Numbered from the stretch's first letter, positions 5,680 through 12,092 are shown. The stretch: DNA of 24,260 nucleotides from JBHHZJ01 sp046758005 (GCA_046758005.1 JBHHZJ010000052.1:1-24260); one strand, 5' to 3'. The notes: generated by a model not told the origin, from the letters alone. Translations and numbers: made by a program.

Positions 5680-7410
5680 TCAGTCCAGCGTGAAGACGAC
5701 CAGCGCCCCGGAATCTTTCGGCATGCTGGTGAACGGCTCGCCCCACAGCGCCGGGAAGTCGTCGGCGACCAGGCCGCCCCACCCGGTCTCGACGGCGACG
5801 TACTGCTTGCCGCCGGCGGTGTAGGTGATGATCCCGCCGTTGTGGCCGAGGCCGTTGTTGTGCGTCCACAGCTCCTGTCCCGTCTCGGTGCTGTAGGCGC
5901 GCAGGTAGCCGCGCGGATCGGGCACGAACAAGAGGCCGCCGCCGGTCGACAACAGGCTGGCGAGCGGCGGCTCGGGGAAGTAGATCTCCCACTTCTTATC
6001 GCCCGTCACCGGGTCGCGGGCGTCGACGTGTCCGTGGGCCACGCCGCCCTCGGGATTACGCACGCTGAAGTTGGCGCCGATGTTGAGCTGGGCCTGCGGC
6101 TCGGTGATCGGCGTGGTCTTGACGATGTCCAGGTCCATGCACCACTCCTGGATCACCTTGTAGTACAGCCCCGTCTTCGGGTTGTAGGAGCCCGAGTTCC
6201 AGCTGATCGCGCCGGCGATGTGCGGGCACAGGTTCTTGTGCGGGCCTTCGACCATGTCGCGGCGGCCGATGAGCTCGCCGGTCTTCGAATCGATGTCCTT
6301 GACGAAATTGATGTGTTTCGCGGCCCGCCAGACGTTGCGCACCTTGGCGTCCTTGCGGTCGTAGACGAACACGAAGCCGCCCTTGTTGGGGTGCACCATC
6401 AGCTTCTCGCCGTCGCGCTCGATCATGAGGAACTCGCCCACGGCGCTGTCGAAGTCCCAGGCGTCGTGCGGCAGCTCCTGGTGGTAGGCCTTGAGCTTGC
6501 CGGTGTTCAGATCGAGTCCGATGACCGAGGTTGTGTACAGGTTCGTTCCCGGACGCGGACCCTTGGTTTCCCATTCGGGGCCGGCCCAGTCGTACAGCGG
6601 CGCCGGGTTGCCCGTGCCCCACCAGACGGTGTTGGTGTCCGGGTCGTAGGTGCCGACCATCCAGCCGCCGCCGCCGCCCGTGCGCCACGATTCGCCGCCC
6701 CAGGTCTTCTTGGCTTCCTCGGTGCCGGCGACGGTGAAGAACTCCCACTTCTTCTCACCGGTCTGCGCGTCGATGCCGAAGATCGGGCCGCGCCACGGCC
6801 ACTCGCCGCCCTGGGCGCCGATGATGACCTTGTCCTTGACCACGAGCGGCGGGCCGGAGAATCCGACGGTCAACTTCTCGGAATTGATCAGCTTGGTGTC
6901 CCAGACCTTCTTGCCGGTCTTCATGTCCACCGCGATCAGGCGGCCGTCCATCGTGCCGACGTAGACGTTGCCGTGGCCGAGCGCGATGCCGCGGTTGTAG
7001 GGCGAGTGGGTCTGGGTCGCGATGAGGTCTTCGTTGAGCTCGGGGAAGAAGGTCCACAGCACCTTCCCGCTCGCCCCGTCGAGGGCGAACAGCCGGCTGT
7101 AGGACGCGGAGTAGTACACGACCCCGTCGGCCGCGAGCGGCATGGACTGCAGGCCCCGGGTGGACCGTCCCGGATGGTGGATCCAGGCGACCTTGAGGTT
7201 CTTGACGTTGCCGGTGTTGATCTGATCGAGCGGGCTGTAATGCCAGGACTTGTAGCTGCCGTGGTAGGTCAGCCAATCGTTGGGGTTCTTGTCCGCCTCC
7301 AGGATACGTTGCGGGTCCACAGCCCGCGCCGATCCGCTCCCCCCTGCGACGGCGGCTGCCAGGACAAGCGCGCCGAGGGCCGCAACCGATGATCCCTTGA
7401 TGAGTTTCAT
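5680..7410 (-). CDS. PQQ-dependent alcohol dehydrogenase, XoxF/ExaF-like, predicted lanthanide type
   Basis: A 576-residue quinoprotein with a signal peptide (residues 1-30, ending SARA-VDP) and an eight-bladed propeller with W motifs such as GKVLWTFF, GKKVWDTK and GEKKWEFF. Aligned by eye to methanol dehydrogenase, the metal ligands are E203 (GGEWPWRG), N268 (GTGNPAP) and catalytic D319 in WDFD. D321, two residues later, is the extra Asp seen in lanthanide-dependent XoxF and ExaF/PedH enzymes, where calcium MxaF has Ala. The disulfide pair C395 (NLCPH) and C424 (EWCMD) is kept, but the vicinal Cys-Cys is replaced by T134-H135 in QTHSPYNRG. The start at 7410 is set by GGGGAGGAG seven bases upstream; the frame stays open to 7614 without signal-peptide character. 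It should oxidise a primary alcohol in the periplasm and pass electrons to the downstream cytochrome. Methanol versus longer alcohols cannot be decided here. Confidence 0.88.
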   Translation of the reverse strand: MKLIKGSSVAALGALVLAAAVAGGSGSARAVDPQRILEADKNPNDWLTYHGSYKSWHYSPLDQINTGNVKNLKVAWIHHPGRSTRGLQSMPLAADGVVYYSASYSRLFALDGASGKVLWTFFPELNEDLIATQTHSPYNRGIALGHGNVYVGTMDGRLIAVDMKTGKKVWDTKLINSEKLTVGFSGPPLVVKDKVIIGAQGGEWPWRGPIFGIDAQTGEKKWEFFTVAGTEEAKKTWGGESWRTGGGGGWMVGTYDPDTNTVWWGTGNPAPLYDWAGPEWETKGPRPGTNLYTTSVIGLDLNTGKLKAYHQELPHDAWDFDSAVGEFLMIERDGEKLMVHPNKGGFVFVYDRKDAKVRNVWRAAKHINFVKDIDSKTGELIGRRDMVEGPHKNLCPHIAGAISWNSGSYNPKTGLYYKVIQEWCMDLDIVKTTPITEPQAQLNIGANFSVRNPEGGVAHGHVDARDPVTGDKKWEIYFPEPPLASLLSTGGGLLFVPDPRGYLRAYSTETGQELWTHNNGLGHNGGIITYTAGGKQYVAVETGWGGLVADDFPALWGEPFTSMPKDSGALVVFTLD

Positions 7411-7679
7411 AACATGCTCCTCCCCATGGTTTTGTGTTTCAAGGCCTCCGCCGGGCGGTTTTCCGTTGGAGGTTCTCGCAGGCCGCGCAATGGTGCCGCC
7501 TCGTACGGCCTCGCGTCTCCGCGATGGCAATGTCGTCTCCGGCTCCGCGCCTTCGCTCGACACGCTTCTTGGAAGCAAACCCCGTGGGCACATCGCTGTC
7601 GCTATTTTAATCATGTAAGCGCCCGAAATGGAACGGGATTCTGACTTTCAACAAGTCCGACGCCGCGCGCGCGGCCCGA
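7411..7679 (-). other. leader region of the alcohol dehydrogenase operon
   Basis: About 270 bases between the dehydrogenase start and the stop of the exported-protein operon upstream. It should hold the operon promoter. Nearest the distal end there is an AT-rich patch (7597-7625) but no convincing -35/-10 pair and no -24/-12 (sigma-54) motif that I could see. GCTTC-TTG-GAAGC at 7564-7576 is a small inverted repeat that could be an operator. Confidence 0.35.
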
Positions 7680-8141
7680 TCAGCGCCGGCGAATGGCCTC
7701 GGCCCGGCCCGGAACCCGTGTCTCCACCAGGACATCGGCGCCGGGTTCGAGATCGACCAGAGACGTTGGCCCCTCGTCCTTCGCGCCGGTGTGCGCGGGC
7801 GGATAATAGTAGGCCTCGATCGCGCCGTCGGCGGCTTGCAGTCCGACGATCCGTTTTCCCGCATCGATCGCGACGAGTGTTCCGGGAACCGTGCCCGCTT
7901 CGCTCCGCACGCCCGCGCGGCACCTCTGGCCGGTGCGCTCGATCCGGCCGTCGTGGGTCGTATGCAGACGCCCGTTGCAGTCGCGAAACGCCAGGGTCCG
8001 GGTGTCGGCGGCGACGACCCAGCCGACGGTGCGCCCCATTCCCTTGACCAATAGCTCCTCGGCCGCCGACGTGCCGAACGGGATGACAAGGCCGAGCCCG
8101 AGAACGAGGAGCGCGAGCCTGGACACGGCGGACTCGCTCAT
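7680..8141 (-). CDS. exported protein of unknown function (153 aa)
   Basis: A 153-residue protein with a signal peptide (residues ~9-26, LALLVLGLGLVIPFGTSAA). The mature part has strand-like segments GRTVGWVVAADTRTLAFRD, GTLVAIDAGKRIVGLQ and SLVDLEPGADVLVETRV, which together look like small beta-barrel units such as those in DUF5666/OB-like exported proteins. This resemblance is weak. Two cysteines (FRDCNGR and GQRCRAG) flank a strand pair and could form a disulfide. Its ATG overlaps the stop of the Sel1-repeat gene by ATGA (8138-8141), so the two are translationally coupled. It is the last gene of a three-gene operon upstream of, and co-oriented with, the alcohol dehydrogenase. I do not recognise its function. 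Confidence 0.75.
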   Translation of the reverse strand: MSESAVSRLALLVLGLGLVIPFGTSAAEELLVKGMGRTVGWVVAADTRTLAFRDCNGRLHTTHDGRIERTGQRCRAGVRSEAGTVPGTLVAIDAGKRIVGLQAADGAIEAYYYPPAHTGAKDEGPTSLVDLEPGADVLVETRVPGRAEAIRRR

Positions 8142-8662
8142 CGCCCGTTCCCGGATACGTGGTCGCGGATGCTTTGCTCGCCGCGCGCGATCTCTTCGGC
8201 CGAGAGCATGCCGGCGAGCTTCGCCAGGTTGCGCCCGGCGAAGCCGTCGCCGTTGCGCGCGGCCAGCGCGAACCACTTGTAGGCCGCGACGGGATCGCGG
8301 CCCACGCCCGAGCCTTGCACGTAGAGAATGCCGAGCGCGTTCTGCGCCTGGGCGTGGCCCTGCGCCGCGGCCCGCCGGTACCAGGAGGCCGCCGCGCCGG
8401 GGTCCCGCGGAACGCCCCGGCCTTCCTCGTAGAGCATGCCCAGGTAGTATTGCGCGCGCATATCGTCCTGCTCCGCCAGCGGCCGCCATTCGCGCAGCGC
8501 CGTGGCGTAATCGCGCATGTTCGCCGCCCGCATCCCGGCGTCGAAGTCGGCTGCGGCCGCCGCTGCGCCCCATGCGCAGAGCGCGGTCACGAACAGGACC
8601 GCGGCGCCGGTCGCGGCGGGACGGCGTCGGCCGTGCGTCCCCCTTGTCTCCCGCGCGCTCAT
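8138..8662 (-). CDS. exported Sel1-repeat protein (174 aa)
   Basis: 174 residues. After a basic N-terminus there is a hydrophobic signal segment (GAAVLFVTALCAWGAAAAAA), then about three Sel1-type/TPR-like repeats: YATALREWRPLAEQDDMRAQYYLGMLYEEGRG style units with the A.QYYLG.LY..G.GV..D...A..WY..AA..G consensus, ending near residue 155. Such alpha-solenoids mediate protein-protein contacts; here it would act in the periplasm or at the outer face of the inner membrane. It overlaps its neighbours by ATGA on both sides (8659-8662 and 8138-8141), giving three-gene translational coupling. The partner proteins are unknown. The start at 8662 is fixed by this overlap and by the signal peptide. Confidence 0.82.
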   Translation of the reverse strand: MSARETRGTHGRRRPAATGAAVLFVTALCAWGAAAAAADFDAGMRAANMRDYATALREWRPLAEQDDMRAQYYLGMLYEEGRGVPRDPGAAASWYRRAAAQGHAQAQNALGILYVQGSGVGRDPVAAYKWFALAARNGDGFAGRNLAKLAGMLSAEEIARGEQSIRDHVSGNGR

Positions 8663-9318
8663 GGCTGCCTGATCTGCCCGGCGATGGTCTCGATCGCGCG
8701 GACGAGCGGCGCCGCGCGGCGGTTGGTGTAGAAGTACCAGTCCGACAGGCGCGCGAACAAGAGGGGTGGAGCCAGGGCGAGCTTCGGCTTGACCAGGCGG
8801 CGCGCCCCGGCGAAGGACACCTCCAGCGCGCTCTCGTCCGCCTCGGGGCCGAGCAGATCCGCGATCGCCCGGGCGTAGGCCCCGGCGTAGACGCCGTGCA
8901 GCGCGGCTAGTCTTTGCCTGACCGGCAGGCCCATCCACGTCTCGCCGGTCACCGCGAAGCGCGGCAGCGGCTCGCGGGCCTGCGCGCGCAGAAGCGCCGC
9001 CGCCCATCGAACGTCCGGACCGGACCGGGCCGTGAGGTCGCTCAGCATCGCCCGGTGCCCGGCCACGGCGTCTTCCGAGGGACTCCGCCCCGTTGCCACG
9101 GAAACGCCGTGCCAGCCGAGCGAGAACCCGATCAGCGCCCAGGTCTGTCCGCCCGGCGCCAGGCCTTGCCAGTCGCCGAGCCGCCAGTCGGTGGGCCTGA
9201 GGTCGAACGGGTCGGGCGCCGCCGCCGGGCGGGCGGCACCGATGAACGAAGTGACGGCAAACGCCAGAACCGCAACACGCGCGCCGCGTTGCCGCAGGCC
9301 GGAGCCGGCTGTTATCAT
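8659..9318 (-). CDS. exported protein of unknown function (219 aa)
   Basis: 219 residues from ATG at 9318, chosen because it is followed at once by a signal peptide (VAVLAFAVTSFIGAARPAAA-PDP) and because the longer frame up to 9744 runs antisense through another gene. The mature protein is rich in Trp and helices: RPTDWRLGDWQGLAPGG, WALIGFSLGWHGVSV, RQRLAALHGVYAGAYARAIADLLG and a C-terminal WYFYTNRRAAPLVRAIETIAGQI. No cysteine or catalytic motif stands out. I know no family for it. It is the first gene of the coupled trio 9318-7680 and is separated by only 36 bp from a divergent small exported protein. The ribosome-binding site is weak (AATAAG). Confidence 0.7.
   Translation of the reverse strand: MITAGSGLRQRGARVAVLAFAVTSFIGAARPAAAPDPFDLRPTDWRLGDWQGLAPGGQTWALIGFSLGWHGVSVATGRSPSEDAVAGHRAMLSDLTARSGPDVRWAAALLRAQAREPLPRFAVTGETWMGLPVRQRLAALHGVYAGAYARAIADLLGPEADESALEVSFAGARRLVKPKLALAPPLLFARLSDWYFYTNRRAAPLVRAIETIAGQIRQP
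9289..9318 (+). promoter_or_regulatory. candidate promoter for the small exported helical protein
   Basis: TTGCCG (9289-9294) and TATCAT (9313-9318) are separated by 18 bases, which would start transcription about 30 bases before the GTG at 9355. The -10 overlaps the start codon of the divergent gene, so expression of the two genes would be mutually linked. Evidence is motif match only. Confidence 0.4.
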
Positions 9319-9354
9319 CTTATTACACGATTTCGCATTTTCGTGAGGACGACC

Positions 9355-9690
9355 GTGCGCAGGCTGCTCTCTGCCATACTTGTCACCCTGCTCTTCGCTT
9401 CGCCTCTGACGGCACTCGCAACCGGGTCGTTGGCGGCTTCGCTCGACCGGCGCGTCGAGGCCGTGGGCCAGGCCGTCGAGGCGGCGGACGAGATGTATAC
9501 CAACGCGAAGAAGGGCCACCTGCCAAGCCTCGAAGCGATCAACGCCCTGCACGCGCGCTTGGCCCTCGCCCGCCGCCTTTACGAGGAAGCCAAGAGGGCC
9601 GCCGGCAACGGCAAGACGTACGAGGCGGGCGCCCGGCTCGACGCCGCGGAGTTCCTCGCCCGCGCGGTCTACGAAGCCTCCAAGCATTGA
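9355..9690 (+). CDS. small exported helical protein (111 aa)
   Basis: 111 residues starting at GTG 9355, selected because GAGG lies six bases upstream and the reading gives an immediate signal peptide (RRLLSAILVTLLFASPLTALA). An in-frame GTG at 9343 lacks a ribosome-binding site. The mature ~88 residues are almost entirely amphipathic helix with many Ala, Glu, Arg and Leu (LDRRVEAVGQAVEAADEMY, LHARLALARRLYEEAKRA, RLDAAEFLARAVYEASKH), resembling a two- or three-helix bundle such as DUF4398-like periplasmic proteins. That resemblance is only structural. It has no cysteine and no lipobox. It is transcribed away from the exported-protein trio and converges with the nickel-transporter gene 35 bp downstream. 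Confidence 0.72.
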   Translation: MRRLLSAILVTLLFASPLTALATGSLAASLDRRVEAVGQAVEAADEMYTNAKKGHLPSLEAINALHARLALARRLYEEAKRAAGNGKTYEAGARLDAAEFLARAVYEASKH

Positions 9691-9725
9691 GTGGCATCCT
9701 CTCGCCTGCTCTTCGGCGCGCGGGT

Positions 9726-10472
9726 TCACCAGCTCGCCCGCCATGCCGGCGCCCCTGTGTCAAGAATGGCCAACACGCCGATCAGGACGGTCAGGCACCC
9801 GATGCCGCCTTGCAGTGCGCGGTGCGCCCAGGTGAGCGCCCGCGCCGAATAGCCGAGCGGCACGGCGATGAGCGCCGACAAAGCGGTCATGCCGACGATC
9901 GAGCCGAGCCCGAAGATCAGGATGTAGAGGATCCCGAGCCACGCGGACTGAACCGCGGCGAGCGCCAGGACCAACAGCGCCGCCGAACCGGCCAGGCCGT
10001 GCATCATGCCGACGACGAGGGTCCGCAGCGGAAGGTCCCGGCGATGCGCGTGCTCGTGGCGCGCCGGATCGTGCGGGCCCGGTTCGCCGGCGTGGGAGTG
10101 CGCGTGCACGTGGACCACGCCGTCGCCGTGACGGTGGACGTGGACGTGCACCCGCTTCCGCACCAGGCGCCGCAGAACATCGAGGCCAAGCAGCACCAGC
10201 ATGACGCCGACTCCGAACTCGAACCACCGCGCCAGTTCGCCCGGAACGTTCCGGCCGAGCAGCAGCGCCGCCCCGCCCAACACGAGCAGGGTGAGGGCGT
10301 GGCCGACGCCCCACGCGGCGCCGTGCCGGGCAAGCGCGCCCACGGAACGGCTGCGCGCCGCCAGGCTGGCGACCGCGGCCAGGTGGTCGGCTTCCAGCGC
10401 GTGCTGCAGGCCGATCAGAAAGCCGAGAAAGAGGACCGAGGTCACGGCCCATCGAACGTCAAGTCCGGGCAA
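9726..10472 (-). CDS. nickel/cobalt-type transporter with histidine-rich loop
   Basis: A 248-residue polytopic membrane protein with about six hydrophobic segments. The signature HX4DH of nickel/cobalt transporters is H24-A-L-E-A-D29-H30 in the first/second helix, and H58 in WGVGHALTLL and GMMHGLAGSAALLVL are also typical of the HoxN/UreH-like superfamily. Between helices, residues 109-143 carry 12 histidines in HVHVHRH, HVHAHSH and HEHAH clusters, a likely metal-binding loop. The frame begins with TTG at 10472; GTG at 10445 (V10) is an alternative, and neither has a strong ribosome-binding site. No urease, hydrogenase or cobalamin gene is nearby to tell nickel from cobalt, and I saw no riboswitch upstream. 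Confidence 0.82.
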   Translation of the reverse strand: MPGLDVRWAVTSVLFLGFLIGLQHALEADHLAAVASLAARSRSVGALARHGAAWGVGHALTLLVLGGAALLLGRNVPGELARWFEFGVGVMLVLLGLDVLRRLVRKRVHVHVHRHGDGVVHVHAHSHAGEPGPHDPARHEHAHRRDLPLRTLVVGMMHGLAGSAALLVLALAAVQSAWLGILYILIFGLGSIVGMTALSALIAVPLGYSARALTWAHRALQGGIGCLTVLIGVLAILDTGAPAWRASW

Positions 10473-10633
10473 AGGTCAACTCGTCGGCTCGAGGCCGCGC
10501 CCGACGCGCCGTGGCAGGAGCGGGTGCGTCTGCTCCGCGCTTCGCGGCGGCGCGGCGTCCGCCGCCTCGCGACGGCAACATCGGTGATAAGCTTAGGGTG
10601 GTCCGGCTCGCCGCGGTCGGCGCAAATATCGCC

Positions 10634-11395
10634 TCACCGCAGGGGCGAACGACCTCGGATCCTGCGCGCCGCGGGCCGGCGCCGGCGATGACGGAAGATG
10701 ACGCCGAGTCCGGAAAAGCCCACCGCCATCAGCGCCAGGCTGCCTGGCTCGGGAACCTGCATAGCCACGATCGACTCGACGCGGAAGGAATCGAACGGAT
10801 CGAGGCTGAATCCCAGGCCAAGAGAGTCTCCGAAGGCGATCCGGGTCCCGACGAAGTTCATCGCGACCAGATCGAGAGAAATCTCGCACTCGGTTCCGCC
10901 GAGGCCGTCATCGACCCCGGCGCAGGTCGCCGTCGCGCTCGGAATTCCCAACGCTTGTTTGATATAGCCGGCCGCCTTCAGGACGCCGTCGATAATCAAG
11001 GCCGACTCGTCGTAGCGGCCCACCCTCTCGAAATCGATGCGCAGGATCTTGACCGGTCGCGACCAGGTGAGGATCAGCTGCTCGTTGTCGCCGAGTCCGT
11101 CGATGTTGGAGCTGTCGAAAAAATGATCCCGGACACCCAGGCCTTCCGCGTTCTGCGTCACCGAACACCCGTCATTGCCTTGCTCGGCGCAGGTCGCCGT
11201 GACCGAAAGGTCCCCGCGCGTCCAGGTCGCGCCCGCCTGGGTCTGCGGCGGCCCGCTGGAAGGAAAACCGGCGGGCAAGGGATTGTCGAACCTGAACTCC
11301 AACATCAGCGTCGCGCGCGCGGGATTCGCCAGCGCGAACAACGCCCCCGACAGGAGCGCCGCGCACGCGAATGCCGATCTCAATTTTCTTGTCAT
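10634..11395 (-). CDS. PEP-CTERM sorting-domain protein
   Basis: A 253-residue secreted protein. The signal peptide (residues 1-28, FACAALLSGALFALANPARA) is followed by a beta-rich domain (LMLEFRFDNPLP, LILTWSRPVKILRIDFERVG, CEISLDLVAMNFVGTRIAFGD) and the sorting signal VPEPGS at residues 214-219, a hydrophobic segment to ~233, and Arg-rich FRHRRRR. The PEP-CTERM tripartite tail is normally recognised by an exosortase in bacteria that make extracellular polysaccharide. No exosortase lies in the window. Four cysteines in two close pairs (TCAEQGNDGC and TCAGVDDGLGGTEC) suggest disulfides. The tail after the membrane segment is about 20 residues (ending RIRGRSPLR), longer than the few residues usual for this signal. 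The function of the N-terminal domain is unknown. Confidence 0.82.
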   Translation of the reverse strand: MTRKLRSAFACAALLSGALFALANPARATLMLEFRFDNPLPAGFPSSGPPQTQAGATWTRGDLSVTATCAEQGNDGCSVTQNAEGLGVRDHFFDSSNIDGLGDNEQLILTWSRPVKILRIDFERVGRYDESALIIDGVLKAAGYIKQALGIPSATATCAGVDDGLGGTECEISLDLVAMNFVGTRIAFGDSLGLGFSLDPFDSFRVESIVAMQVPEPGSLALMAVGFSGLGVIFRHRRRRPAARRIRGRSPLR

Positions 11396-11431
11396 TCCTC
11401 ACCGGCGGTTGAGGCGGCCCGAAATCGTCCG

Positions 11432-11464
11432 CGCGATTATTATGAATGATAAAGCATAATCGCG
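11432..11464 (-). promoter_or_regulatory. 9-bp inverted repeat at the 5' end of the PEP-CTERM transcript
   Basis: CGCGATTAT (11432-11440) and ATAATCGCG (11456-11464) are perfect reverse complements with a 15-base loop. Placed just downstream of the promoter at 11473-11501, they would form the first stem-loop of the mRNA, or a dimeric repressor site over the transcription start. Confidence 0.6.
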
Positions 11465-11472
11465 ATAGCAAC

Positions 11473-11501
11473 ATGTTAGTGCCTCATATCCACTTGGTCA
11501 A
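11473..11501 (-). promoter_or_regulatory. promoter of the PEP-CTERM gene
   Basis: On the minus strand TTGACC (11501-11496), a 17-base spacer, and TAACAT (11478-11473). This is the best spaced sigma-70-type match in the window and is about 78 bases upstream of the ATG at 11395. Confidence 0.6.
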
Positions 11502-11530
11502 TGACAGAAAACTTAAGAAATATAATTCTC

Positions 11531-11553
11531 TTGTTAACCACGTTTGTTAACCA
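11531..11553. repeat. tandem 10-bp direct repeat TTGTTAACCA
   Basis: TTGTTAACCA occurs at 11531-11540 and again at 11544-11553, a period of 13 bases. Each copy contains the palindrome GTTAAC. It lies 30 bases upstream of the PEP-CTERM -35 element, so it could be an activator or repressor site. No binding protein can be named. Confidence 0.5.
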
Positions 11554-11656
11554 ACCCGGTTGATTATTTCCACGAGTTCGCGGGAATATCGTCATAGTGC
11601 CCGGCTCGAAATGAAGCGCTATCGATCAATGGGTTGGCACAACCCGTTCTTCAATT

Positions 11657-11741
11657 TGTCATTGCCGGGCATGACCCGGCAATCCATCGAGGTCGCAGTC
11701 TCGCTGATGGATGGACCCTCGCGTCAAGCGCGAGGGTGACA
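11657..11741. repeat. folded intergenic repeat element, alphaproteobacterial type
   Basis: An 85-base element closed by TGTCA (11657-11661) and TGACA (11737-11741). Inside are three nested stems: ATTGCCGGG/CCCGGCAAT (11661-11669/11675-11683, loop CATGA), ATCCAT/ATGGAT (11682-11687/11707-11712), and ACCCTCGCG/CGCGAGGGT (11715-11723/11729-11737, loop TCAAG). This cruciform-like layout is that of the GTCATTGCCGGGC...GACCCGGCAATCCAT elements that I know to be repeated between genes in alphaproteobacteria. Only one copy is present here. Confidence 0.7.
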
Positions 11742-11797
11742 ACAGGGGAAAAAGACCTGATCGCGCATCCCCGAAACCTCCCCGAAGGTCGCTGCGG

Positions 11798-11944
11798 TTA
11801 CGAGGCGCCCTTCCGGTACTTGTTCGCGTAATGCGTGCCGAGCAGCTTGCGGGTCTGCGCCGTGCGCCGCGCGTTGCGCATCGCCGCCCGAGGGTCCTTG
11901 GGCTTGCCGCCGGGTGCGGGTCCTTTCTTCGCGCGCTTTTTCAT
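11798..11944 (-). CDS. very basic 48-residue protein of unknown function
   Basis: 48 residues from ATG 11944 to TAA 11798-11800, with about 17 Lys/Arg (KKRAKKGPAPGGKPK, AAMRNARRTAQTRKLLG, ANKYRKG). It begins in the nucleic-acid-binding style MKKRAKK and has no membrane segment. The frame remains open further upstream to 12301, but that part is antisense to the binding-protein gene and reads as low-complexity sequence. No strong ribosome-binding site is visible and I recognise no family, so this is a moderate call based on composition and a plausible ending. Confidence 0.5.
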   Translation of the reverse strand: MKKRAKKGPAPGGKPKDPRAAMRNARRTAQTRKLLGTHYANKYRKGAS

Positions 11945-12064
11945 GGTCCGAGCTGGGTGAGACGCCGAGTCGGGCGGGAACGTGTCTCCAGCCCGGTAGA
12001 TGGTATGGCGCATCGGGACGCGCAACGCGCGGCGGCGGCCATGCCCGGCAAGCTGCCGCGGCAG

Positions 12065-12092
12065 GGGCGGGGAGGGCGGACCCTCCCCGCCC
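12065..12092 (-). terminator. strong hairpin after the binding-protein gene
   Basis: GGGCGGGGAGGG (12065-12076) and CCCTCCCCGCCC (12081-12092) form a perfect 12-bp stem with a CGGA loop, 22 bases past the stop codon of the minus-strand gene ending at 12115. A second perfect palindrome, CTGCCGCGGCAG, follows at 12053-12064. There is no T tract, so termination may need Rho or the element may instead stabilise the 3' end. Confidence 0.6.

Noticed and set aside
4139..5824. 561-codon plus-strand frame across three minus-strand genes
   Set aside because: It crosses gene boundaries of the PQQ operon, has no recognisable domain and is explained by GC-rich antisense frames.
5842..7392. 516-codon plus-strand frame antisense to the alcohol dehydrogenase
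   Set aside because: The opposite strand carries a full quinoprotein with metal ligands and signal peptide; this frame is low-complexity Val/Ala/Arg/Asp sequence.
7411..7614. 68-residue N-terminal extension of the alcohol dehydrogenase
   Set aside because: The extension is not signal-like, and a strong ribosome-binding site plus a proper signal peptide mark the ATG at 7410.
10473..10633. Nickel/cobalt or cobalamin riboswitch upstream of the metal transporter
   Set aside because: No conserved B12-box-like or NiCo-type helix pattern was found in the 161 bases; only generic GC-rich pairing.
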